Source: Undaria pinnatifida
Taxonomy: Eukaryota; Sar; Phaeophyceae; Laminariales; Alariaceae
Assembly: GCA_012845835.1 (NCBI GenBank)
Contig: JABAKD010000027.1
Span: 186,001 to 250,000, forward strand
Length of the DNA: 64,000 nt
Reading direction: 5' to 3'
Positions 22,341 to 33,758 of this stretch are shown here, in pieces. The stretch's first letter is position 1. Each line of letters begins with the position of its first letter. The position numbers and the translations under genes are program-made. Below the pieces are notes generated by a model. That model was not told the origin of the DNA and searched no databases. It saw only the letters and a list, made by a program, of their open reading frames with translations.

Positions 22341-24679
22341 TTACATTATACACGGCCAAAAGTACGTTCCGGCGCCCGTTGTTGTGAAAACAGACATATT
22401 CACCTCACCTGACTGTTTTTTTCTCCATATCAATGTTCCCCTGGTTTACTGTGGTGTTTTCGTGGCTTTGTATTCCTGCTCAGCCTCCAGTAACGGAGTA
22501 CCAGACGAAGGCGAAGGTCTACGGCCGAGCGTGATGAAAGACGATGCCAGACGAAGGCGAAGGTCTACAGCCGAGCGTGATGAAAGACGATGGACGAAAA
22601 AAACGACTGCTACTGTCTCCCTCTACAGCTGTGCTCTATGAGATCGATGTGGTACTGTAGGTATAGTAGCCGGTTTGGCGATGAGAAAACAGAGAAAAAC
22701 GCTTGGTATTACCCCCCATTGCTGTGGTCCATGGGGTTGCTGTAGTAGTTACAGTGCGCTTTGGCAGCGGAATATGGAGGTTATCGGGTGTCATGGATAT
22801 GTGGTAGTACCGCGGAGGGCGTTCCTGGTAATGGCTCTCTTGTCGGGTATCGAGGGTCTGAGATTAATACTGCCCTTGTCCCGTGGAGGGTGCCTGGTAT
22901 ATGATGGTATGTGATACCTAGTACTTGTTTTGTTTGTAGGGTGTCACTGGTTTATGGTTGTAATATTTTGCGGAAGGGTGTGTGATGAGCACATTGTGTT
23001 GGATGAGCGGCATGGTGTGTTCACTGCAGGGTATGTTGTGATGATATATTGAGGAGCAACAGGGTAGTTCGTGGGGGACAAGAGCTAGGGCGAAATTCCC
23101 GAAGGAATGAATAGCAGTAATCTACAGTAGCACGAGGGATGTGATACGATACATAATGCACTTTGGCGTTTCCCGCGTTGTGTCCTTGCACCGACAGCCA
23201 CTTTTGCGGATCCTGGCGTTGGCGAGTTTTGTAGTAGTCCAAGGCATGCGGCATGTATTGCACTTTGCGTCGCCAGGGGTAGATATCTTGACATGGGCTG
23301 TTGTTGTACTCTTTGCCGCATTCTGACGGTGGCATGCGGCGTATGGTGTATGTTATTAAACATTAAATAGCATCGCCTCACGCATGCTACGGTACAGGTA
23401 CATGCTGCTGTCTACGGTGTAGTACATGTAGTACTGTTGTAGTAGAACTTGGTTTTTCTGCGCCCCCTCGTATATTCCGTATATTCCGTTTAGCCTACAG
23501 TTTGAGTTTCTCTCCAGCTCACCTATCCACCGACTTGGACAAAAATGAAAGTGCTCCCCGATGGATAGCTGGTAGGTGTACACTGTACAGGAACGGCCCC
23601 CCAATACGGCGGTCTGAGTAATGGCTATTAATGGCTAGTAAGGGCTAGTGAGGGCTAGTAAGGCGGTACCCCGATATAAGGCGGCCGAAAAGCTTGGCAA
23701 GACTGGGTAATTGCACTACAGTACTCACAACCTGGAGTGAATAAGGCGACTTCCCCCAATAAGGCGGCCATATTGGGTCATATAGCTCTATAGCACACCG
23801 CCGCCTTACAGGGGGAGTCTGCCCTACTGAATCACTGGACTACCGGACTACTTCTGTACTCCTGGTGCACGAAGAGCGTAGCTGGCAATACCTGGTACCT
23901 GGTAAGACATTCCGACGATCTTGGGTAGTGAGCTGTTGGACAGTAGTTGCTCACGTTATTAATGATGTAATGCAGGATCCTTGTCAGCCAGAAACATCTA
24001 TTGATAGCACAAGAACTGTTGTTACATCTATTATCTCGTGCACTACGTAGTACCCCTATCGTATCACTTGCCGGCGGCCTTTAGCACAATTGGGAATCTC
24101 GACGTTAGCCTGCGGTGTATCCTCGCATCGAGCATCGAGCATCGCTGTTTGGAGCATCGCTGTTTGGCTGTTTGGCTGTGTGGCTGTTTGGCTGTGTAGT
24201 GGATCATTTGGTGGTTTTTGCTTTTGGCCGGTGTATCTTAGTATCTATCTGCTGTTTTCGTGAAGTTTTTGTGGGTCCTTCTGTTGGCGGATGTGTAACT
24301 GTGCATCTACCTGGTCTTGTTGTGAACTTTTTATTGGTCCATCGTTGGCGGATGTGTATCTTAGCATCATCTATTTGCTGCTGTTGTGAACATGTCGTGG
24401 ACCCTTTCTTTGTCGGAGGCGTGCATTTGTTCTAACCGCCGAGGTTGCAGAACTAAGTTCATGCAGCAGTTCTGCAGGATTTGGCAGCACGCAGCGTGTA
24501 TACAGCACAGCAAGCCAGTTCACGTTCTTGAGCACATTGCTATGCACGTTATGTTGGTGCGGGCCAAGGCTATGGTATGAGGGATATTACTTGTCACTAG
24601 TTTTCTCCGCTAGCTACTTCCACTTGTAGGGCCGCTTATTTGACTTACTTCGAAGTATTGAAGCGGCCCAAGGTCTCTG
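22341..24679. other. No supported gene
   Basis: Contains a 44-47 bp two-copy tandem repeat at 22502-22590 (CCAGACGAAGGCGAAGGTCT units), GGCTAGTAAG repeats (23628-23665), a CATCGAGCATCG / GGCTGTTTGG cluster (24118-24200), and a double TACCTGGTA at 23889. Open frames are short and motif-free. Confidence 0.3.
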
Positions 24680-26198
24680 TTGCGAGTGGATGGCCTCCGC
24701 AATCGCAAGGGGCAAGCTGTAGTTCTTTTTTTGCTTGGCGGGGGATGCACCGCCTTGGGGTATTTTATCACGCTCGTTTTTTTGAGTGGGCTACAGGACG
24801 GTCCGCGGGAGTCGTCCACATCCGGTAGTCAAGATAGGGTTACCCCCCCTCCCGTGGCTCAACTGGTTTCTGCAGCACAGCGTGAACACCCTGGGCCATA
24901 TAACGTGGCCGTACAAGTTGTTGTGCTTGGTGCGGTTGTTTTTCTGTGCCTCTCATTTGTACATGATGCCAGCTGGTATCAATATTTGGTAGGTGGCACC
25001 GACCATGGGCACGATGCCCGTTATTTGCGGTACTGCGGCAGCACAGCGTATACCACCCGGGCCGTAGAACGTGGCAGTAGTACTATGGATTGTTGTTTCG
25101 GTACGGTTGTGTCGTAGCTCTATCGGTATCGGCCGCGCTGCGTGTACCAACCACCCTGGACCGCACATCGTCAACCACACTGTAACACCCTGGACCGCAC
25201 ATCATGGACCACACTGTACCACCCTGGACCGCGCAAATATGTGGTTTGGTGCGGCTGTCTCGTAGCTGCACCGGATTCGGCGGCACAGCGTATACGAAGC
25301 ACCATCTTGGGCAGTGCAGCGGGGCGGTAGTAATTTATAACTAATTTTCAAGGACTTCAGCCGTGAGTTCGACGAATTTCAGGTCAATACTAATCTTTGC
25401 AAGCGGCGTTGTTGGTTCTCGTAATATAGACTACTATATGGGTTATTTTTGTTCTTTAGGCGCGTCTGTCTATTATTCCCTACCATATATACATGGCCTT
25501 CTCTACCATTTACACTTTGAAGTACATGGCAGATTTCCCGAACGCATGGTTAATGGCAGGGCGGGTAAAATGTGGGTTACTTGCGGTGTTTCATTGCGGT
25601 AGGTAGGCACCGGACAGAGATCAGCGATGTGGTTAGACAGTAGGTGTCCGACACCGTTATTCTCTGTATCTTTACGTATATACTTCGTAACATATCACAT
25701 GTAGTGTAACTTTCACCCTTTGTTTTTTTCTTTTCGGTCGCAAGTGCGGATTCCGTATTCCAGCGCATATCACCGCGCTGCGGTACGTATTCCCCCCCCC
25801 CCCCGAAGTAACCGAGTGCTATTCGCTTGGCCGTCAGCAGCTTGCTGCGATGAGTCCATTCGCCAGCAAATGGTACCTCCCTTATAGATATCACGGCGTG
25901 CACCGTGTATCGTTGTGGCAGATGCCCCCAGCCTGGCTGGACCTACATAGACCAAGCCGGCTTGGAGAACCTCTGCATGGTTTTGTTTTTACCGTTGGCG
26001 AATGGCAACCAGACAAGTCTCAAGCTCGTTTTAACTGTATCACTATTGTCCGTAAGCGACGATGATCTTTCACAACAGCTTTCCGAAGGTGTTGACGCCT
26101 CCTTCGTCACCTGGGATCATCAGGATTTCAGCCGGGAGGCCATCAGGCTCAACCTCCGTTCGGATCGCTTCGCCCACTGGCATTCCTATGTTGTATGA
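24680..26198 (+). CDS. Candidate membrane-protein gene, three exons (tentative)
   Basis: Three open stretches can be joined in frame: 24680-24988 (phase 0 donor TTG|GTAGGT), 25460-25602 (acceptor TTATTTTTGTTCTTTAG, donor AG|GTAGGC) and 25922-26198 (acceptor GTTGTGGCAG, ending in TGA). The product would have two hydrophobic segments in exon 1 (AVVLFLLGGGCTALGYFITL and VAVQVVVLGAVVFLCLSF), an aromatic-rich exon 2, and a hydrophilic end with DDDLSQQLSEGVD. No family is recognised. Exon 3 is also open in a second frame. The pyrimidine-rich acceptor of exon 2 is the best evidence; the joins and start codon are inference. Confidence 0.25.
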
Positions 26199-26329
26199 GC
26201 TACACCACGTACAACATTGTGTGTGAACACACAGCAACCCAAACATTTTGCACATATATAAACCGTAGCTTAGCCTGCCGCTATTGATACTATTAGACTA
26301 ATCGTGCTTGTTTGGGCCAGGTACCTAAA

Positions 26330-26690
26330 AAGAAGGCAACATGAACACGTCTACGGAGAAACCCCTCGATGACGTGTCTCTGACATCAAGGAGACCTAAC
26401 ATCTCCGTAATCAATCGTCGATGACGTCCCACCATCGAAAGAGTCAGTCCAGATCTCGAGGTGGCTATTCCGCCACCAAGAAGGTCCGTCACCGTAAACG
26501 GTGTCCCTAAAACATACATATATGTCATATCAAAACATGTCCCTCGGAATCTCGATGAAGTTGTCACCACATCGAAATGATCCGTTTCCAAAACGGTGTC
26601 CGTAAATGTCCCCCGGAGCCTCGATGAAGCTTTCATTCCATCGGGAAAATCCGATACCACGGAGCACGCCCGATCTCCACGATGGGGTGT
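26330..26690 (+). repeat. ~100 bp degenerate tandem repeat
   Basis: Two to three units sharing ATGTCCC(T/C)CGGA, CTCGATGAAG, CCACATCG and (A)ACGGTGTCC, each with a small inverted CACCGTAAACGGTG-like motif. Confidence 0.5.
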
Positions 26691-27260
26691 GCTCTCGAGG
26701 TTGTCCTTTTTTTGTCCGATACGCATTGTCCTGTAACAGTGTATCCGCTGAAGGGGTAGTGTCTCGATTTCATCAGCGACGGCCCGCATGTCAGCGGACC
26801 CCTTGCGGCCGGGTAGGGCATGCCTACCCGAGCTTGCCACTTCTTTTGTCGTGTCCCGTTGTCCGAGTCTTGCACTAGACTCGCCCAAACTGCGGCTGCT
26901 CTTACGTGGATACCCCGATACTGACCGTCCGGGTTAGGTGCGCTCGTAACGTCCGTGCAGCGTTAGGAACCGAATTAATAACGTTTGAGGTCGACGGCAG
27001 GTCATGAACCTGCGCGTGAAATAACAATGAATGGGTTTCGACAGTTAATACTACAGTAATAACCAGGCTATTGATTGCAACACCGTTGCGACTATTTATA
27101 GCACAAACCACTTTACAGTTGAGTCTAACGTGGTGATACGTATTGTTTTCCGTTCAGCCGCATGCTACGATAGCACGATACACAGGGGTATCAAAATGCT
27201 TGCTATGACGGGTAGGCATTATGACCTTTCGCCTAGAGCTGCCCCATATCGTTAAGACAG

Positions 27261-27420
27261 GTACCCCCATTTACTTGCCATACGGTTTCTATTTTGCGAT
27301 ATCTTTCGTGATATACGGTATCAATATATGCACATCTGACTTTCAAGGACCCCTTGACACAAATATGGGTGGTTTCAGTGCACTTCTTGTTTTGGCATTT
27401 TTTTTCGTTTTGTACCTACT
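27261..27420 (+). CDS. Possible orphan exon with two hydrophobic segments
   Basis: Open between AAGACAG and GTATGT. It encodes YLPYGFYFAISFVIYGIN and FSALLVLAFFFVLYLL, which look like membrane spans. Entry phase 1, exit phase 2. I found no partner exons, so this may be an isolated exon of an unseen gene or chance. Confidence 0.2.
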
Positions 27421-27525
27421 GTATGTAGGACATGAGATTGTTCCTCGGGTTGCAATAATATCGTTTTCCTCAAAACAAACGAGTTGTTGGGTGTGGCATA
27501 CACAGTAGTATAGTATACACAATAG

Positions 27526-27594
<69 letters not shown>

Positions 27595-27602
27595 CGTCGT
27601 TG
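27526..27602 (+). repeat. (TTG)n microsatellite
   Basis: About 22 uninterrupted TTG units ending in GTCGTCG. Threonine-rich frames on the opposite strand are artefacts of it. Confidence 0.95.
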
Positions 27603-27669
27603 CCAAGTAGTATATCAAGAGAGGAGCGTCATAAAAAGAAAGGTGCACCTCCACCGCAGCATGAGATTA

Positions 27670-27702
27670 GTTAGGGTTAGAGTTAGGGTTAGAGTTAGAT
27701 TG
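27670..27702 (+). repeat. Interstitial telomere-like TTAGGG/TTAGAG motifs
   Basis: Alternating GTTAGGGTTAGAG words, about five units. Confidence 0.6.
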
Positions 27703-28432
27703 TGTCCAACAACATAATGCCTGGTATGTATCGTTTGCTATCCTGCCCGACCAAGAGGCATTCTCAAGTCCGTCTTTGAGAAAACTGTAGAGCGACCTGC
27801 GATAAAAGAGTGACGAATGCTGCTATATGAAAATGCACCCCACCCTCCTACGTTAGGGTAGCTCTGGTCCTCCCTCTAAAATCCCCGTCAGGCAGTCAAA
27901 GTCAGTGAGTGAGAAATGCCATGGACCACGATTACGGTGGTAATTTTGTCATTTTTAGTCACTTTGATCACTATGAATCACGTTTGGTAACTTTTAGTCA
28001 TTTTTCGCCACTTTCAATCCCTGTTTTGTTAGTCAACGTTAGACTAGACTAGTTACTTTAAATAACCTCAGACTAGTCACTTTTTAGTCACTTTTTAGTC
28101 ACTTTTAGGGCTTGCGATCAAGGCTACCCTGTATATATTTGCAATGTTAAGCTTGTGCGTTTCATGATATAGCAATTTTCACCACGGTCATCATTGCGCG
28201 ATTGAGGCGATTGACATGCCACTATGCGCCAAGGCGATAGTCTAGTGATAGTCTAATGATATTAATAGTTCATATACATACCTGTTTTTGAGCGAAATTC
28301 AGAACCACCCGCGCGACTAGCCTATGCCTGCTATTCGGTAACGAAGACGGGGCTGCAATACTACGTTTAATCTATGTATAAAAATGCATTAATGCTATAT
28401 ATAGCGCTATACGAAGTCTACTGCTATAATAC
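27703..28432. other. No supported gene; TAGTCACTTTT repeats
   Basis: A degenerate AGTCACTTTTAGTCA repeat occupies 27952-28108. The rest shows nothing recognisable. Confidence 0.35.
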
Positions 28433-28530
28433 CGCAGCCATGCTGAATAGGTGGTGCTTTATGAATGGCTGCACGCGTGCTACCAAAGGGGTAGAACGTT
28501 TTGGTTAAAACACTCCTTTCTGAACGACGG
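28433..28530 (-). pseudogene. Downstream half of an exon apparently split by the Copia element
   Basis: Immediately beyond the Copia LTR the minus strand stays open for about 40 codons (SERSVLTKTFYPFGST, AAIHKAPPIQHGCG) up to a GTATTA donor-like site at 28432. If one copy of a 5 bp duplication (CCCCC versus CCGTC, imperfect) is removed, this is in frame with the open stretch ending at 34258. The join is inference; the product is unrecognised. Confidence 0.3.
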
Positions 28531-29030
28531 TGTTGAGTAGGTTGGTACGTGTGGCGCCCCGGTGGTGGTGTAGGTGGAGGAGAAAGGTGGCGTAATAGCC
28601 GGTGATCGGTAAACTACGAACTGCTAACTAAGGCGGGTGTGATAACCCGATTTACGTGCGTGGTGAAGCGTGATAGCTCAGGTGTGAAAACCCGGAAATG
28701 GAGCTCGGAACTGTGGCGTGGTAGCCGGGATGTAAATACACAGGCGTGGTAAGCCGTGCAGTGGTGAAGGCGTGATAGCCCTTGCAATATAGACGGGGCG
28801 TGGTAGCCCTTGGCGTGGTAGCCGTAGAAGAGACACAGAGAAGACACAAGGTAGAGGCAAAAATCGAGTCGAAAAATAGAGTGATATTATTCGGGCACAT
28901 AAAAACCCACAACACAAAATCCCGTTGTGGAGATCCATCCCACACATATACGAAACCCCCAAAATTCTCCGATCCATCTTTTCGACGGATTCTCGTTTGC
29001 AATCTGACAATGGAGTGAGTACGTCCAACA
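28531..29030 (-). repeat. Copia 3' LTR
   Basis: TGTTGAGTAGG at 28531 to GTCCAACA at 29030. The outer part has a run of degenerate GGCGTGGTAGCC / GTGATAACCCG repeats (28645-28825), possibly regulatory. Confidence 0.93.
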
Positions 29031-29352
29031 GCCCCCCTACTCGCAACATTGTCATGATTTATCCAGTCTACCTTTTTAAAACGTACATTCTCAGATACCA
29101 ATATACTGCAGAGTTTTTCTTTACTCAAGTAAGTCCAGAAAACGAAAAATAAATGTTGCATTTGCAAAAACACTCAAATCCGTTCTCATCACATCCATGA
29201 CCATTGATACTCAAACACTATTCAGTATTTTCCATCGATCAATTTGGATGCAAGTCCTTGAACCCTCATAAAGATACATCAGAAAACAAAACAAAGATAC
29301 ATGTATGTAAGAAATAGAAAGTCAGAAAATCAAACACTATCCGAGAGAGAAA

Positions 29353-30470
29353 TCACGTCACATTCATCACTATCCCCCGGTGAAATTCAAACTCCCTCTC
29401 AGGTAACGCCTTGGTGAGGAAGTCAGCATGCTGGTACTGCGACGCTACGTGGATAATTTCGACCTCCTTCCTTTCTACCAGTTCCCTCAAAAAGTTATGC
29501 CTCGCGTCAATGTGCTTCGAGTTCGAGTTCGAAATCGGGTGCTTTGCGATTTGGATGGCACCCTCGTTATCCTCATACATGGCAATACATGGCATCCTTG
29601 CCTTCGGCAACATGAAACACCAAACCTGCCTCAAAAATAAAATCTCCTTCCCCATGTCCGACATAGCCATATACTCCGCCTGAGTAGTCGAGAGAGTCAC
29701 ACACTTCTGCGTCTTGGAGTACCACGAAACAGCCCCCCCCGCACACATCACTACCCCCCCCGACACGCTTCTCCTGTCCGTACTGCGCGAAGCATAGTCG
29801 GCATCTGCGAACGAAATCAAACTAATCCCCGTCAACGTCCCCTTCTGAAAGGAAAATATAAAAATAACTCGTCCTCATTGCATACCCTAGTATACTACGT
29901 ACCGCTTTCCAGTGGATCAGCTTCGCCATGTCCGACATAGCCATATACTCCGCCTGAGTATTCGAGAGAGTCACACACTTCTGCGTCTTGGAGTACCACG
30001 AAACAGCCCCCCCCGCACACATCACTACCCCCCCCGACACGCTTCTCCTGTCCGTACTGCGCGAAGCATAGTCGGCATCTGCGAACGAAATCAAACTAAT
30101 CCCCGTCAACGTCCCCTTCTGAAAGGAAAATATAAAAATAACTCGTCCTCATTGCATACCCTAGTATACTACGTACCGCTTTCCAGTGGATCAGCTTCGG
30201 CGCACTGCAATACTTTACTACTGCCCTCACTGAATTCGCGATATTCGGCCTGGTCAACAAGGCAATCCACAAAAGCGCACCGATCAACTCTCGGAAAGGA
30301 AACAGAAGATTCGGCTCGTCAACATCATAATCCCAAAGCCTCCAAGTTGTAAGAAATCGGGTTAGCGATGCCCCATTCCACACCATACTTCTCTCCCAAT
30401 TCTTCCGTGTACGTCTGTTTCGAAATAGTCAACCTCCTTGCCTCCCTGTCTCTCTCGTAATAGCAACCCG
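29353..30470 (-). pseudogene. Copia RT C-terminus and RNase H remnant, frameshifted
   Basis: Reading from 30470 down: the end of RT (RLTISKQTYTEELGEKYG), a frameshift, then FRELIGALLWIALLTRP and WKAVRSILGYAMRTS, another frameshift at FLSEGD, then RNase H. The RNase H residues expected in Copia are visible: Asp in FADADYASR, Glu in TQAEYMAM, Asp in YEDNEGA, plus SKHIDARHNFLREL and ADFLTKAL near the end. A 274 bp tandem duplication repeats the RNase H N-terminal half together with its upstream piece, and both copies carry the same frameshift, so that mutation came first. Not functional. Confidence 0.9.
29652..30199 (-). repeat. 274 bp tandem duplication inside Copia RNase H
   Basis: 29652-29925 and 29926-30199 are identical except for one visible substitution (GAGTAGTCG versus GAGTATTCG). 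The duplication duplicates FADADYASRSTDRRSV through TQAEYMAMSDM. Confidence 0.95.
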
Positions 30471-33400
30471 ATTACCACTTAAGCTCGCCCAACGACTTAA
30501 CTGGAACGAAAGCGGCACTCCCCGCCCCGACGGCCCAAGCGACCAATAGCTACCCCCGCTCTCCTCCCCGCCCGTGGTATCGTATGGCGGTGCACCTTTG
30601 CTCTCCTCCACGCCCCCCGACCCCGCATGCTGCTTGCCTCCGCCCCCCAGCTCACCAGATCCGTGCCCCTGCAGGAGCACCCGTTTCGCGTTCAGGGCCC
30701 GCCGGTTGGCCAGCAGCGACAGCAGCACATCCTCCCCCGCATGAGATAGGAGCCTCACCCCGTTGTCGAACGACGTCGCCTCCGGCAGCGGCGTAGAGAC
30801 CGCTTCTTCCGGCACGCCTGAAAGCTGACGGCCCTCCGACCTGGTCCTTCCCGACATGCGCTCGTCGCCCCTCTCGCCCAGCATCCTCGTTGCATGTGGG
30901 GTGAGCGGCGAAGAATATCCTGCGGCGACCGGCGGCGGCTGCCCCCTTCTGTACGTCCGCGGGGCCGGTGTCGCCGCCGGTGATGGCGATGACGATGTCG
31001 TCGAGCCGGCGTCCTCGATGGAAGAGGGAGACCACTCCGGCATCGGCGAACATGCGGCAGGCGGTGTGAGAGCGCTGGGCGAGTGCGCAGGTGGCGGACC
31101 GGCAGCAGCGGGCGAAATAGCAGCCGGTCCGGGCGGCGGCGAGGTGTGAGCGCTGGGTGAGTGCGCGGACGGCGGTGATGACGATCGCAGCGGTGGTGGC
31201 GGCCAGGTGGCTGCTGCAGGCGGTGTACCTGCAGTAGCAGTCGGGTTCGAGCAAGTGGTGTGAGCGCTGGGTGAGTGCGCGGGCGGCGGACCGGCAGCGG
31301 CGGGCGGCATACAAGTCGGTCTGGTCGGCGGCGAGGTGTGAGCGCTGGGTGAGTGCGCGGGCGGCGGACCAGCAGCGGCGGGCGGCATACCAGACGGTCC
31401 GGTCGGCGGCGAGGTGTGAGCGCTGGGTGAGTGCGCGGGCGGCGAGCCGGCAGCGGTGGGCGGCATAGCAGTCGGTCTGGTCGGTGGCGAGGTGTGAGCG
31501 CTGGGTGAGTGTGCGGGCGGCGAACCGGCAGCGGCGGGCGGCGTCGAGGCAATCTCGAATGACACCCCCGGAGGCGTGGGCGGTGCTGGCGCGGAAGGGG
31601 CAGCACTGAATCCCCCCCCCCCGACTGTGGCAGCGGCGCCCATGTAACGTTGAGTCGGGTGGTGTAGAGGGAGTCGTTCGCCGATCCCCGAATGAAGCGG
31701 AGCCTTCCCGCCTATTTTTACACTACGTGCGATGAAGAGCTGCAGGGGAGCTCCGCTGGCTTGAGCTGCGCCGGGAGCCGGAGAAGAGAAAGTTGTAGGA
31801 GCAGAGGTAGACGTGGCAGGAGGCGTGCCCTCTTGCTGTTGTTTGAGCTGCTGCTGCTGCTCGGGGGTCCCCGACTCCGCCGTCGGTGGTGGTGACCAGG
31901 GCCCCGCTGCTGCCCCCCACCCCGAGTACCCCATGTATTCGTTCTCGTAGGGATAATCTGCTGCAAAAGCGTGCCGCGGTGCGTTGGGAAATTTTCCAGG
32001 CGGCAAATTAGGCGAAAGATTCGGCGGCGAATTAGACGGAAAACTAGGCGGTGGCACCTGCCCGAATCCCTCGCCCCTGCCTCGACCGCGCCCGCCCGAA
32101 GGATGATGCCAGTTCTCGTGGCCACGTCCTCCGGGGTAGGTGTTCGCATATCCGCCAGGCCCGGGTTCATGTCCTGGCGGCGGCGTTCTCTGCTGCTCCG
32201 GCGGGTGGCCCCGACTCCAACGCGCACCCGAGTCGTTCGGGTACGGTTGATGGTAGGTGTTCGCATACCCCCCAGGCCCGGGTCCATGTCCTGGCGGCGG
32301 CGTTCTCTGCTGCTCCGGCGGGTGGCCCCGACTCCAACGCGCACCCGAGTCGTTGGGGTACGGTTGATGGTAGGTGTTCGCATACCCCCCAGGCCCGGGT
32401 CCGTGTCCTGGCGGCGGCGTTCTCTGCTGCTCAGGCGGGTGGCCCCGACTCCAACGCGCACCCGAGTCGTTTGGGTACGGTTGCTGTCGATATCTACCTT
32501 CCGCCCCGCGCCCTCCTCCGCGTCCGGCGTACGGCCCGAGTCCCCGCGACTGCAGGTATTCGTGGAAATCACCGTAGTATCTGTCGAATTCTCGACGCAT
32601 TACGATGCATTCGGGGGTGTTGTGGCCTTGCCCCTCGCCGTGGAGCGCGCAGTAGGTGTACGTTCGGTCGCGCTCCCCATACCCCCGATCACCAGCATTC
32701 CTCCCACCCCGGTCGCCCCGACCTACGCCGGCCGCGGTCAGGGCATGCCTTGTCTCCTCTCTCTCTTCTCCTGATCTCCCATTGCGCTCCAGCTCGTGAG
32801 CAGCTCTCCTGAGCAAATCTTCCATGGTACGACTCGAAAGATCGGGAAGGAGAAGCACGTGGTCACTACAGAGCTTAAAAGATGGTAGCATTCTACGGGC
32901 AATATGTTTGCACATAGATGCGTCTGGTCGTTTATCTCCGTATGATTCCAGCTTCATCCTAATGGCCTTTGCCCTACCGTAAAATGACACGATGCTCTCT
33001 CCCTCCTTCTGCCTCAGTTCGTTCCACTCATCCTCTACTGTCTCCCTCTCATGTTCACTTTTGACAGCGTAGTGAGACTCAAACACCCTCCACGCTTCTT
33101 GGGGTGACCCCGCAGCAAAAATCATTTCTTGGACTGGTTGGGCTGTGATTTTTGCGATAAGTTGTGACCATAGCTTGAGCGACTTATCTACTCTCTCCTT
33201 CCCAAAGTAACTCCTGAGTCGTGACAGGTCTACATCCGGAACCCCCACTGGTATTGATTCTCCCCTCAATACGTCCATCAACCCTTCAGCCGAGACCCAG
33301 GAAAGAACAGAACCTCGGAAAACACGGAAAGCTGATCCAACACTTTGCCCGCTGTCAAACTTTCCAGACCAAGCAAGCATTTCATTTTTCTGACGAATTT

Positions 33401-33704
33401 CTATGGGTCTAGACTCGTACGTGCCTGCTGATGGGGCGGTTGGCCCTCTCTCGTTGGTCATCTGCAGTACTTGGCGAAGGGCGTTGGCTAGGTCCGCGAT
33501 CATGTTCGATGAAGTTGCTGATGGAGCTGCCGCTGCTGTTGTTTCATGGTGTTGTTCATTGGCGGGGAAGGACTCGCGTCCGTCTCCTCCATGGTGTTGT
33601 GCATTGGCGGAGGAGGATTCGCGTTCCTCTCCCCCGTTGCCTACTCCGCCGGGAGGGGTGCTCAAGCTTTCCCCCGACGAAGGTCCTGTGTCGGTTCTCC
33701 TCAT
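30429..33704 (-). CDS. Copia gag-like polyprotein fused to remnants of pol linker
   Basis: 1,091 codons. Residues ~70-340 are typical Copia gag: helical, with NEMLAWSGKFDSG, QEAWRVFESHYAV, FYGRAKAIRMKLESYG and AHELERNGRSGEE. A CxxH...H....C arrangement (YCALHGEGQGHNTPEC) sits where the zinc knuckle belongs. Three 39-residue repeats (PNDSGARWSRGHPPEQQ...) follow, then about six 26-residue PPAHSPSAHTSPP repeats. The final ~150 residues look like the integrase-RT linker, and the last few (GNRVAITR) look like RT read into another frame. It is open end to end but a deletion chimera. It would make particle protein only. Confidence 0.8.
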   Translation of the reverse strand: MRRTDTGPSSGESLSTPPGGVGNGGEERESSSANAQHHGGDGRESFPANEQHHETTAAAAPSATSSNMIADLANALRQVLQMTNERGPTAPSAGTYESRPIEIRQKNEMLAWSGKFDSGQSVGSAFRVFRGSVLSWVSAEGLMDVLRGESIPVGVPDVDLSRLRSYFGKERVDKSLKLWSQLIAKITAQPVQEMIFAAGSPQEAWRVFESHYAVKSEHERETVEDEWNELRQKEGESIVSFYGRAKAIRMKLESYGDKRPDASMCKHIARRMLPSFKLCSDHVLLLPDLSSRTMEDLLRRAAHELERNGRSGEEREETRHALTAAGVGRGDRGGRNAGDRGYGERDRTYTYCALHGEGQGHNTPECIVMRREFDRYYGDFHEYLQSRGLGPYAGRGGGRGAEGRYRQQPYPNDSGARWSRGHPPEQQRTPPPGHGPGPGGYANTYHQPYPNDSGARWSRGHPPEQQRTPPPGHGPGPGGYANTYHQPYPNDSGARWSRGHPPEQQRTPPPGHEPGPGGYANTYPGGRGHENWHHPSGGRGRGRGEGFGQVPPPSFPSNSPPNLSPNLPPGKFPNAPRHAFAADYPYENEYMGYSGWGAAAGPWSPPPTAESGTPEQQQQLKQQQEGTPPATSTSAPTTFSSPAPGAAQASGAPLQLFIARSVKIGGKAPLHSGIGERLPLHHPTQRYMGAAATVGGGGFSAAPSAPAPPTPPGVSFEIASTPPAAAGSPPAHSPSAHTSPPTRPTAMPPTAAGSPPAHSPSAHTSPPTGPSGMPPAAAGPPPAHSPSAHTSPPTRPTCMPPAAAGPPPAHSPSAHTTCSNPTATAGTPPAAATWPPPPLRSSSPPSAHSPSAHTSPPPGPAAISPAAAGPPPAHSPSALTPPAACSPMPEWSPSSIEDAGSTTSSSPSPAATPAPRTYRRGQPPPVAAGYSSPLTPHATRMLGERGDERMSGRTRSEGRQLSGVPEEAVSTPLPEATSFDNGVRLLSHAGEDVLLSLLANRRALNAKRVLLQGHGSGELGGGGKQHAGSGGVEESKGAPPYDTTGGEESGGSYWSLGPSGRGVPLSFQLSRWASLSGNRVAITRETGRQGG
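31060..31545 (-). repeat. 78 bp coding minisatellite in gag-like frame
   Basis: About six in-frame units encoding PPAHSPSAHTSPPTRP-like repeats. Period 78 bp (26 codons), best seen from 31258 to 31510. Confidence 0.85.
32130..32490 (-). repeat. 117 bp coding minisatellite in gag-like frame
   Basis: Three nearly identical units of 39 codons, each with PNDSGARWSRGHPPEQQ, in the basic Gly/Pro-rich part after the zinc-knuckle-like motif. Confidence 0.9.
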
Positions 33705-33758
33705 TGGCGCTTAGCAACGCACAACCCACTCGTTCGTTGAAGATCGTTGACGCTAGCG

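Noticed and set aside
30652-32812. Long Arg/Pro-rich frames overlapping gag on both strands
   Set aside because: Shadows of the GC-rich repeats in the gag-like frame.
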